Of a stretch of 64,000 bases of DNA, positions 6,709-14,105 are shown piece after piece. The position numbers and the translations under genes were made by a program. This DNA is from an uncultured Collinsella sp. (GTDB lineage Bacteria > Actinomycetota > Coriobacteriia > Coriobacteriales > Coriobacteriaceae), in NCBI GenBank assembly GCA_905208635.1, contig CAJLPX010000002.1:70635-134634 (forward strand), in the 5' to 3' direction. The stretch's first letter is position 1, and every line of letters begins with the position of its first letter. The notes under the pieces are model-generated. The model saw nothing but the letters and a program-made list of their open reading frames with translations. It ran no database searches and was not told the DNA's origin.

Positions 6709-9204
6709 TTAGCTGATTCCCACAAACATGCAGCCCGAGGTGGCACCGCGCAGGCGGGCGGCGGGCTTGCGGCCGGCTTGCGCTGCCTCGACGGCGCGGC
6801 GGACGCGAGCGGTGGCGCGGCCCACCTCATCCGTCTCGAGCAGTGTGCCGTCCACCATAAGACGACGGACGCCGGCGTCGAGCAGCTGTGGTACCTGCGG
6901 CGTGAGGTCGATGGGGTAGGCGTCGTACAAGCGTGAGCGGCCGTGGATGTCGGTACGCACCGGCATGACCTTTCCGTCGATATTCTTGAGCGAGAGCTTA
7001 CGGGCACGCAGGCGGCAGCTGGCACAATCGTGGATGCAACCGTTGGCAACCTGCAGAATGCAATGCTCGCTTGTCATAACGCGCGGGCGGCCAAAGACGG
7101 TGATGCCTAGAGCCGCGGGCGCGGCGGCGCCGAGCGAGACAATCTCGTCGAGCGTGATCTCGGGCGAGAGCCAAAACGCACCGGCTCCGCGCTCGGCAAG
7201 CGCCTCCATGCAGGGCGTGTTGTGCACCGGCAGGCAAGAGCGAATCTCGGCCGTGGCGCCAACCTGGGCGGCCAGGGCAAGCTCAGAGATGTTGCCAATA
7301 GCGACCGTGGCGCCGGCAACAACCCATGGGTCAACGCGGACGTGGTCAACGGCGCGGCAGACCTCGTCGAGTGCGGGCACAATACCCTGCTCAAATGCAT
7401 CGGCAGGGGAGAGTCCGACAGCCTCGAGCGCGTCGGTGGTCATGTAGATGCGCGTTGCACCCTCCGCGCGAGCGGCCTCGGCGGCCTCGAGCGAGGTGAC
7501 GGTAGCGCAGATCTGCGGCTCATCGCGGTAGTGCTCGGGCGCGGGGCGGGAATCATTGGTGACAATCGCCGGTAGCTCGAGCGTGCGGGCGCGCTCCTCG
7601 TACGGTGCCAGAATGGCCTCTTCCAGCGCCTTACAAGCGGCGGCGCGCACCTTGTGCACGGCGGAAAAGCCCATGCCGCAACTCTCGTCGAGGGCCACGT
7701 CAAAGCTCGCGGCCTCAAAGGGAGAGGAGCCCATGCGCCCGACGTGCTCAACCAGATCGGATGCCTCGACGGCGCGGGTCTTGGCGGCCTCGACGGTGAA
7801 GCCCGTGGCGGTGGCGGTGAGCGCGGGGTCGTCACAGCAGGTGAGCGTGACAGTAAACGGCTTGCCCAGGCGCGCCACGACGGATACATCAACAGCTCGG
7901 CGGCGCAGCACATCGCGCTTGAGCGCGGCGCTGGCAGCGTCAATAGCGCGCTGGCTTCGAATCACGCGCACGCGGCAGCCCTCGGGCATGCTACGGGGCA
8001 CGCGACACTCGATAACATCGCCGGCAGCGGCATCATCGGCGGCGATGGTGGTCAGGAACTGGTCGAACTCATCGTCGTGGCGAAGCTCCAGCAGGTCGCC
8101 CTTGCCCACGGGCTCAAACAACTCAATGCGGGCGATGGCGGCGCGGCGACGGCGGTCGTCGGGCTTGAGCCCGCGCACATCGCGGTTGGCCAGGTGGCTG
8201 CCGAGCACCGTGCCCACGATCTGGCCGCGGTTGTTGGAGCGCTCGTAACTCATCATCTCGTCACCCGAGGTACCGTCCTGATAGGCGTGCGTAAAGTCGC
8301 GGTTAAAGCAGCGCTTGAGCTGGCGCTGGCGGGCGGCTTCCTCGTCCTTGGCAACGGTGGCTCCGGATAGCATGTCGTCAATTTCGTGACGATACACATC
8401 AACGATGGAGTACACGTAATCGGGCGCCTTCATGCGGCCCTCGAGCTTGAGCGACGCGGCGCCGGCGTCATACAGACGGCGAACAAGCTGCGAAGTGTTG
8501 GTGTCACGCGGGCACAGCGCGCGCTCGCGACCGGCAGGGGAGAGCGAGCGGCCGTTCTCGTCGATCAGCTCGTAAGGCAGGCGACAGGGTTGGGCGCACA
8601 TGCCGCGGTTGGCCGAGCGGCCCGCCATGGCAAAGCTCGAAAGCAGACACAGGCCAGAATAGCAAAAGCAGATGGCGCCATGGCTAAAGACCTCAAGGTC
8701 CACATCGGGCGCGGCATCGTGAATGGCGGCAATCTCGTCGATGGAAAGCTCGCGCGAGAGGGTCACGCGGTCGGCGCCCTGCTCGCGGCACCAAAGGGTT
8801 CCGCGGTCGTCGTGGATGTTCGTCTGGGTCGAGATATGCGTCTCGATGCTGGGCATCGTGCGTTTGACCTCAAAGAACAGGCCCCAGTCCTGGATGATGA
8901 AGGCGTCGGCGCCCAGCGTGGAGCAGCGATGGATGAGCTGCAGCGCATCGCTCATCTCGGATTCCTTGATGACGATGTTGACCGTGACGTAGACGCGCGA
9001 GCCGGCCAGATGCGCGGCGCGGCAGGCCTGCTCAAAGGCCTCGTCGGTAAAGTTGGTGGCCTTGCGGCGGGCGTTGAAGCTGCCCATGCCGCAGTAGATG
9101 GCGTCTGCCCCGGCGGCGAGTGCGGCGGCAAAGGGCTCGGGCCCTCCGGCGGGCGCCAAAAGCTCGGGTCTGCGGTTGGTGGTTCGACTGGCGGTTGCGG
9201 TCAT
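6709..9204 (-). CDS. U32 family peptidase / rRNA hydroxylation-type protein, long form
   Basis: An 831-residue U32 protein. The N-terminal barrel begins ELLAPAGGPEPFAAALAAGADAIYCG. The U32 signature region includes EVFSHGAICFCYSGLCLLSSF and RGMCAQPCRLPY (about residues 170-210), with cysteines that bind an iron-sulphur cluster in RlhA and TrhP. The repeat-like C-terminal half keeps CILQVANGCIHDCASC, a second possible cysteine cluster. Length and architecture match the long RlhA-like group, whose characterised E. coli member hydroxylates a cytidine in 23S rRNA. It is co-directional with the RluA-type gene. A shorter paralogue is at 52838-54796. Confidence 0.85.
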   Translation of the reverse strand: MTATASRTTNRRPELLAPAGGPEPFAAALAAGADAIYCGMGSFNARRKATNFTDEAFEQACRAAHLAGSRVYVTVNIVIKESEMSDALQLIHRCSTLGADAFIIQDWGLFFEVKRTMPSIETHISTQTNIHDDRGTLWCREQGADRVTLSRELSIDEIAAIHDAAPDVDLEVFSHGAICFCYSGLCLLSSFAMAGRSANRGMCAQPCRLPYELIDENGRSLSPAGRERALCPRDTNTSQLVRRLYDAGAASLKLEGRMKAPDYVYSIVDVYRHEIDDMLSGATVAKDEEAARQRQLKRCFNRDFTHAYQDGTSGDEMMSYERSNNRGQIVGTVLGSHLANRDVRGLKPDDRRRRAAIARIELFEPVGKGDLLELRHDDEFDQFLTTIAADDAAAGDVIECRVPRSMPEGCRVRVIRSQRAIDAASAALKRDVLRRRAVDVSVVARLGKPFTVTLTCCDDPALTATATGFTVEAAKTRAVEASDLVEHVGRMGSSPFEAASFDVALDESCGMGFSAVHKVRAAACKALEEAILAPYEERARTLELPAIVTNDSRPAPEHYRDEPQICATVTSLEAAEAARAEGATRIYMTTDALEAVGLSPADAFEQGIVPALDEVCRAVDHVRVDPWVVAGATVAIGNISELALAAQVGATAEIRSCLPVHNTPCMEALAERGAGAFWLSPEITLDEIVSLGAAAPAALGITVFGRPRVMTSEHCILQVANGCIHDCASCRLRARKLSLKNIDGKVMPVRTDIHGRSRLYDAYPIDLTPQVPQLLDAGVRRLMVDGTLLETDEVGRATARVRRAVEAAQAGRKPAARLRGATSGCMFVGIS

Positions 9205-9502
9205 ATCCTGCCTTTCAAAATGCTCAGATAATCAAAAGTATAGTGGTGCCGTCGCGGCAGGCGATGCCCGTGCTCTAAGCGGGATAAAGTCTTCAGCAGC
9301 TTGGACTGGCTGCTTCACATGAGAACCGTTCAGCGGTCCGGGGAAACCGTTGGGCGATAAAATATTCTCGCAACGTGATAATAATCTTGCATCGCGCGGA
9401 CACCTTGAGTACTATCCCAATCAAGCGCGGTGTTCAGACCGAACTGTGCCTCCCGGTGTGAACGCCGCGCTCCCGTTCCCTTTTACTTGTAAGGAGAAAA
9501 AC
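9205..9502 (+). other. Intergenic region between U32 and ridA
   Basis: This 298-bp gap separates divergent genes and must hold both promoters. No convincing sigma-70 pair or hairpin was found. An in-frame extension of ridA to 9350 exists but has no ribosome site and no family similarity. Confidence 0.4.
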
Positions 9503-9880
9503 ATGAGCAAGACCGTCGTGTCTTCCGATAACGCACCCGCAGCCATCGGCCCGTATTCCCCCGGTATCCAGACTGGCAACATGGTGTTCCTGTCCGGCCA
9601 GCTGGGCATCGATCCCGCGACCGGCAAGCTGCCCGAGGGTGTCGAGGCCCAGGCCAAGCAGTCCCTCGCCAACGTCGAGGCTCTGCTGACCGCTGCCGGC
9701 GCCACGTTTGCCGATGTCGTCAAGACCACGGTCTACCTGGCCGACATCGCCGACTTTGCCGCCGTGAACGAGATCTACGCCTCCAAGTTCGAGGCCCCGT
9801 TCCCCGCGCGCAGCGCTTTCCAGGTTGCCGCTCTTCCGGCTGGCGGTCTGGTCGAGATCGAGGTCGTCGCCGCTCTCTAA
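9503..9880 (+). CDS. ridA: RidA family reactive imine/enamine deaminase
   Basis: A 125-residue RidA/YjgF/UK114 protein. It hydrolyses 2-aminoacrylate and related enamines to keto acids and ammonia, protecting PLP enzymes. The family blocks are AIGPYSPGIQTGNMVFLSGQ near the N-terminus and the closing PARSAFQVAALPAGGLVEIE, which contains the substrate-binding arginine. The ATG at 9503 is preceded by AAGGAGAAAAAC. A terminator follows at 9911-9948. It lies upstream of the purine locus, whose YgeX enzyme releases 2-aminoacrylate, so a protective link is plausible but not shown. Confidence 0.92.
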   Translation: MSKTVVSSDNAPAAIGPYSPGIQTGNMVFLSGQLGIDPATGKLPEGVEAQAKQSLANVEALLTAAGATFADVVKTTVYLADIADFAAVNEIYASKFEAPFPARSAFQVAALPAGGLVEIEVVAAL

Positions 9881-9910
9881 GGCGTTGGCCACAACTAAAC
9901 ATGACATGCA

Positions 9911-9948
9911 AAAAGACCCTGCAGCGCGTGCGAGCTGCAGGGTCTTTT
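9911..9948. terminator. Bidirectional terminator between ridA and the regulator gene
   Basis: AAAAGACCCTGCAGC pairs perfectly with GCTGCAGGGTCTTTT around an 8-nt loop. It lies between converging genes and can serve both. Confidence 0.9.
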
Positions 9949-10002
9949 GTCAAGCGATGCGACAAAAATGATCCGTTTCCCTTCGTCCCCAAGGGATCAC
10001 GT

Positions 10003-10659
10003 TTAGCCCTCCTTGCGGACTTTTTGCAGGTAGCGGTAGACGCTGGGCTCCGAAATGCCCAGCGCGGTGGCGGCGCAGGCCACAGCGCCCTTGAGCATGA
10101 ACACCCCGTTGCCGTTGAGGTGGCGAATGACGTCCACGCGGTCGCTCTGACCAAGCGACGCTACATCCAGCCCGCGCGCGCTCAGCAACTCGGCAATGCT
10201 GCGGTCGATGAGCTCCTGCGTGGACTCCGAAAGGCTTTCGACCTCGATAGGGGCGGGCTCCGTGCGCGTCGGCGCCGCGTCGAAGCATGCCATGAGCTGC
10301 TGCGCCATGGTGTTGATGGAGCGCACGGTCGAGAGGTCGGTGTTGACGCAGAGCATACCGACGATCTCGTCATTCTCGCGGATAAAGTACGTCGCTGACT
10401 CCAACGTCTTGCCGCCGGCGCCGCGGCCCTCGTAGCCCGTAATAAACGGCAGGTCGCGATACTTGGCGTCGTGCATGATCTTGAGTGCCAGATCGGTGGC
10501 GGGACCGCCGACCTTGCGGCCGCTCACGATGCCGTTGCGAATATCGACGATGGCGTGGTCGGGATCCGAGAAATCGTGCAGCACGATTTCGCTGTTTTTG
10601 CCGAGTATCTGCTCCAGAAAATCGACCATCGGCAAAAAGCGACGTACGGTCTCGTTCAC
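10003..10659 (-). CDS. YheO-PAS/HTH transcriptional regulator (block A)
   Basis: A 218-residue regulator with an N-terminal YheO-like PAS domain and a C-terminal helix-turn-helix. The PAS part shows EIVLHDFSDPDHAIVDIRNG and SGRKVGGP, and ATYFIRENDEIVGMLCVN; the HTH is near the end, AATALGISEPSVYRYLQKV. I chose the GTG at 10659, behind AAAGGAGTTGCCC, over upstream alternatives because the family similarity starts there. It is divergent from the NCS2 permease gene at 11012 that opens purine block A, so it probably controls that operon in response to a purine. A paralogue (26010-26663) stands in the same position at block B. Confidence 0.85.
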   Translation of the reverse strand: MNETVRRFLPMVDFLEQILGKNSEIVLHDFSDPDHAIVDIRNGIVSGRKVGGPATDLALKIMHDAKYRDLPFITGYEGRGAGGKTLESATYFIRENDEIVGMLCVNTDLSTVRSINTMAQQLMACFDAAPTRTEPAPIEVESLSESTQELIDRSIAELLSARGLDVASLGQSDRVDVIRHLNGNGVFMLKGAVACAATALGISEPSVYRYLQKVRKEG

Positions 10660-11011
10660 GGGCAACTCCTTTGAGTGAAATCGGAAATGTTCATAACAAT
10701 TTTTTCTCATGGTAACACGCTGCCCATCATCTCGTATATCCGCAGGTACATTGCGTAATGCAGACGAACGGTAGGAATTTAGCGGTAAACGGTTGACCAA
10801 AAGAAAAGTTAGATGTTATTTTGACCAGACACTTTTCTGACCTGTGGCAATGCGTTATTTCAGCTGAAGAATAGTCTGATAACAAAAAATTATTATTGAG
10901 AATGAGAATCATCTTTAATACGATATGCAATGAAGGCACAACCTCAACCCCGCACTGCGTCACAATAGAGCGTTAGATGCGAAAACAACTACTTCGAGGA
11001 TTGGTGGTCAA
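10660..11011 (+). promoter_or_regulatory. AT-rich divergent promoter region with a Fur-box-like site
   Basis: This 352-bp AT-rich region separates the YheO-type regulator from the permease gene. At 10898-10916 a 19-bp sequence matches 14 of 19 positions of the Fur consensus GATAATGATAATCATTATC. An AACAAA word at 10881-10886 resembles half of the inverted repeats found upstream of ygeX. No gene is present. Promoter elements could not be placed with confidence. Confidence 0.45.
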
Positions 11012-12406
11012 ATGACCCAGGAGACGGTTACGAACGGCACTGAAGCCCTGTTCACTCGCGAAGGCATGCCTCCCGTTAAGGAAATGATCCCGTGTGCCCT
11101 TCAGCACGTACTGGCATCGTTTGCCGGCATCATTACCCCGGCGGTCATCATGGCCGGCGTCTACGGCTTTAATAGCCAGCAGAGCACCGACATCATCCAG
11201 GTCGCGCTCATTCTTTCGGCGATCGATACGGCTCTTCAGGCCTTCGCTCCCTTCCGTCGCATCGGCGGCGGCCTGCCCATCGTCATGGGCGTTTCGTTCG
11301 CGTTCCTGCCGGCCCTGCAGGCCATGGGTGCCTCGGGCTTTAGCTTTGGTGCGCTGCTGGGCGGCGAGATCGTCGGCGGCGCCGTCGCGGTCCTCTTTGG
11401 TCTGGCCTACAGCAAGATCAAGTGGCTGTTCCCGCCCGTCGTGACCGGTACGGTCATCTTCTCCATCGGCGTTTCGCTGTATCCCACGGCCGTCAAGTAT
11501 ATGGCCGGCGGTATGGGTACGCCGCTGTGGGGCACTCCGCAGGCCTGGTGCGTCGCTCTTATCACCTTCGCCGTGGTCTTTGCGCTCGCCAACTTTGGCA
11601 AGGGCACGCTCAAGCTGGGATCCGTGTTCTTTGGCATGATCGTCGGCATGATCGTCTCCATCCCCTTTGGCATGATCGACTTCTCCAGCGTCGCCACCGC
11701 TCAGGTCTTCGCCCTTCCCAAGCTCATGCCCTACGCGCTCGAGTTTGATCCCGAGGTCTGCATTACCCTCGCCGTCGTGTTCCCCATGGTTGCCATCCAG
11801 GTTATCGGTGACGTTTCCGCCGCCTGCCTGGGCTCCATCGACCGTATGCCCACCGAGCGCGAGCTCTCCGGCGCTATCGTGTCCCAGGGCCTCACCTCTA
11901 TGGTCGGTGGCCTGCTGGGCGGTCTTCCCACCAGCGCCCTTGGCCAGAACGTGGGCATCATCTGCTCCAACAAGGTCGTCAACAAGTGGGTCTTTGTGAT
12001 CATCGCGGCCGTCTTTGCCATCGCCGGTCTGTTCCCGCAGCTCTCTGCCGTTCTTTCCGCTATCCCGCAGCCCGTCATCGGCGGCGCGACCGTCGGCGTC
12101 TTTGGTACCATCACCATGAACGGCGTGCGCATGTTCACCCGCGAGGGCCTCACGCAGCGCACTACCACCATCGTCGGTACCTCCGTCGTCTTTGGCCTGG
12201 GTATCTGGATGGCCAGCGGTTGCCTTGCCGGCGAGGGTATGCCCGCCTGGGTGTCCACCGTCATCGGCTCCAATGCCGTAACCCCCACCGCCATCATGGC
12301 CATCGTCCTTAACCTGATCCTTCCGCAGACGCCGGTCGTGGCTCAGCACATCGATGCTGCCAAGGACGCTGCCGTGGATCTGGTCTTGCCCGAGAGCAAG
12401 AAGTAA
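11012..12406 (+). CDS. NCS2 nucleobase (xanthine/urate-type) permease, block A
   Basis: A 464-residue inner-membrane proton-coupled purine permease of the NCS2/UraA-XanP family. The first helix follows CALQHVLASFAGIITPAVI, with the conserved QH pair. The family's signature loop lies around PTSALGQNVGIICSNKVVN, and the second conserved region is PVIGGATVGVFGTITMNGV. About 12-14 membrane segments can be counted. It opens the ssnA-ygfK-ferredoxin-xdhD block and is divergent from a YheO-PAS regulator. A second permease of the same family closes block B (36218-37531). Xanthine or urate is the most likely substrate from context. Confidence 0.9.
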   Translation: MTQETVTNGTEALFTREGMPPVKEMIPCALQHVLASFAGIITPAVIMAGVYGFNSQQSTDIIQVALILSAIDTALQAFAPFRRIGGGLPIVMGVSFAFLPALQAMGASGFSFGALLGGEIVGGAVAVLFGLAYSKIKWLFPPVVTGTVIFSIGVSLYPTAVKYMAGGMGTPLWGTPQAWCVALITFAVVFALANFGKGTLKLGSVFFGMIVGMIVSIPFGMIDFSSVATAQVFALPKLMPYALEFDPEVCITLAVVFPMVAIQVIGDVSAACLGSIDRMPTERELSGAIVSQGLTSMVGGLLGGLPTSALGQNVGIICSNKVVNKWVFVIIAAVFAIAGLFPQLSAVLSAIPQPVIGGATVGVFGTITMNGVRMFTREGLTQRTTTIVGTSVVFGLGIWMASGCLAGEGMPAWVSTVIGSNAVTPTAIMAIVLNLILPQTPVVAQHIDAAKDAAVDLVLPESKK

Positions 12407-12422
12407 CCAATTCGGTGCTATT

Positions 12423-12454
12423 CGTCGGCGGACGCATCGCCTCGTCCGCCGACG
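12423..12454 (+). repeat. Intergenic hairpin between permease gene and ssnA
   Basis: CGTCGGCGGACG and CGTCCGCCGACG are perfect 12-nt inverted arms separated by 8 nt, without a T tract. A weaker second hairpin, based on AAAGGG/CCCTTT, lies at about 12477-12510. They may stabilise the upstream mRNA end or lower readthrough into ssnA. Confidence 0.6.
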
Positions 12455-12601
12455 CCATGCGGCGCCAAGCCGCACTTCAAAGGGTTTGTCCCTTTGGTGA
12501 AGCGTTGACGGGAGAGGGCCCGTTTCCGGTGTAGGCCGGCGCTTCGCACTCCGCCATGTCAGAGGTGTCAAACCCCGCCCCTGATGTTGAAGGGAGCATC
12601 C

Positions 12602-13957
12602 ATGCTTCTGGTCGCTAACGGTTCTGTCTTTACCCGCAACGCTCAGACCCCGTTCATTCCAAACGGTGCGGTCGCCATTGACGGAGATACGATCGTCGAA
12701 GTGGGCCCCGAGTGCGAGCTCAAGGCCAAGTACCCGGATGCCGAGTACGTCGACGCCCAGGGCAACCTCATCATGCCCGGACTCATCAACTGCCACACCC
12801 ACATCTACTCGGGTCTGGCCCGCGGCCTTGCCATTAAGGGCTGCAACCCCACCAACTTCCTGGAGAATCTTGAGCAGCAGTGGTGGAAGATCGACGACAA
12901 CCTGACGCTCGACGGCACCAAGGCCAGCGCCTATGCCACGATTCTTGACTCCATCCGCGATGGCGTCACCACGATCTTCGATCATCATGCGAGCTTCTGC
13001 GAAATCCCGGGTAGCCTCTTTACCATTAAGGATGCAGCTCAGGAGCTGGGCATGCGTTCGTGCCTGTGCTACGAGGTCTCCGATCGCCGCGGCCAGGAAA
13101 AATGCGACCAGGCCATTGCCGAGAACGCCGAATTTGCCCAGTGGGCCGCCAAGGAGCGTCGCGATAACGACAACCACATGATCGCCGCCATGTTTGGCGG
13201 ACATGCCACCTTTACGCTTTCGGACGAGACCATGGACAAGATGGCCGAGGCCAACAACGGTCTGACCGGCTTCCACATCCACGTGTGCGAGGGCATGAAC
13301 GACGTGTGGGATTCCCGCCTCAACCGCGGCGGCATCAGCCCCGTCGAGCGCCTGCTGCAGCACAACCTGCTGGGTCCCGACACCATGCTGGGCCACTGCA
13401 TCCACGTGACGCCTGCCGAGATGGATATCGTCAAGGAGTCCGGCACCTGGCTGGTTAACAACCCCGAATCCAATATGGGCAACGCCGTGGGCTGCGCCCC
13501 CGTGCTCGAGTTCTTCCGTCGCGGCATCCCCGTGTGCATGGGCACCGATGCCTACACCCACGATATGCTCGAGAGCCTCAAGGTCTTCCTGATCATCCAG
13601 CGCCACAACGCCGCCATGCCCAACGTGGGCTGGTGCGAGGCCATGACCATGCTGTTCGAGAACAACGCCAAGATGGCGAGCAAGTACTTCGATCGCAAGC
13701 TCGGTGTGCTCGAGGCCGGCGCTGCCGCCGACGTCATCGTCATGGACTACAAGCCCTTTACGCCGCTGAGCGAGGAGAACATCGACGGCCACATGCTCTT
13801 TGGCATGATGGGCAAAAACTGCCGCACCACCATCATCAACGGCCGCGTCCTGTACAAGGATCGCGAGTTTGTCGGTATTGATGAGGACAAGATCAACGCG
13901 TGGACCATGGCTGAGTCCAAGAAGCTCTGGGGCACGCTCAACGATCGCGCCTACTAA
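12602..13957 (+). CDS. ssnA: SsnA-type putative aminohydrolase
   Basis: A 451-residue amidohydrolase of the SsnA group in the chlorohydrolase/guanine deaminase superfamily. The metal-binding HxH is in INCHTHIYSGLARGLA (about residues 62-77); further metal and catalytic residues fit TGFHIHVCEG, LGHCIHV and the late MGTDAYTHDM. In E. coli ssnA sits in the same yge/ygf/xdh cluster, and it is one of the genes linked to anaerobic urate/xanthine degradation in gut bacteria; its exact reaction is not settled. The ATG at 12602 follows GAAGGGAGC. It lies between the permease and ygfK genes on the same strand. Confidence 0.9.
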   Translation: MLLVANGSVFTRNAQTPFIPNGAVAIDGDTIVEVGPECELKAKYPDAEYVDAQGNLIMPGLINCHTHIYSGLARGLAIKGCNPTNFLENLEQQWWKIDDNLTLDGTKASAYATILDSIRDGVTTIFDHHASFCEIPGSLFTIKDAAQELGMRSCLCYEVSDRRGQEKCDQAIAENAEFAQWAAKERRDNDNHMIAAMFGGHATFTLSDETMDKMAEANNGLTGFHIHVCEGMNDVWDSRLNRGGISPVERLLQHNLLGPDTMLGHCIHVTPAEMDIVKESGTWLVNNPESNMGNAVGCAPVLEFFRRGIPVCMGTDAYTHDMLESLKVFLIIQRHNAAMPNVGWCEAMTMLFENNAKMASKYFDRKLGVLEAGAAADVIVMDYKPFTPLSEENIDGHMLFGMMGKNCRTTIINGRVLYKDREFVGIDEDKINAWTMAESKKLWGTLNDRAY

Positions 13958-13971
13958 TTACAAGTAGATTC

Positions 13972-14007
13972 ACGCGCGTCGGATGTTTCGCCACATCCGA
14001 CGCGCGT
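13972..14007 (+). repeat. Perfect 14-bp hairpin between ssnA and ygfK
   Basis: ACGCGCGTCGGATG at 13972-13985 pairs perfectly with 13994-14007 around an 8-nt loop. There is no T tract, so an intrinsic terminator is unlikely; a role in mRNA processing or relative expression of ssnA and ygfK is possible. Confidence 0.7.
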
Positions 14008-14105
14008 ATAGGCGGCCTCCGCGGGGTCGCCGGCGCTGTGCTAGCGCTACACCGTATTTGCGCCCGCCGCGCGGTCTCGCCGGGCGTTACAGAGAGGAGC
14101 TCATT

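Noticed and set aside
9350..9502. Longer N-terminus of RidA
   Set aside because: No ribosome site and no similarity; AAGGAG sits directly before the ATG at 9503.
10973..13792. Very long open frame on the minus strand opposite permease and ssnA (also 13938-16976 and 17081-20377)
   Set aside because: The opposite strand encodes complete, well-conserved proteins; high GC and codon bias leave the antisense frame open. The antisense translations show no family pattern.
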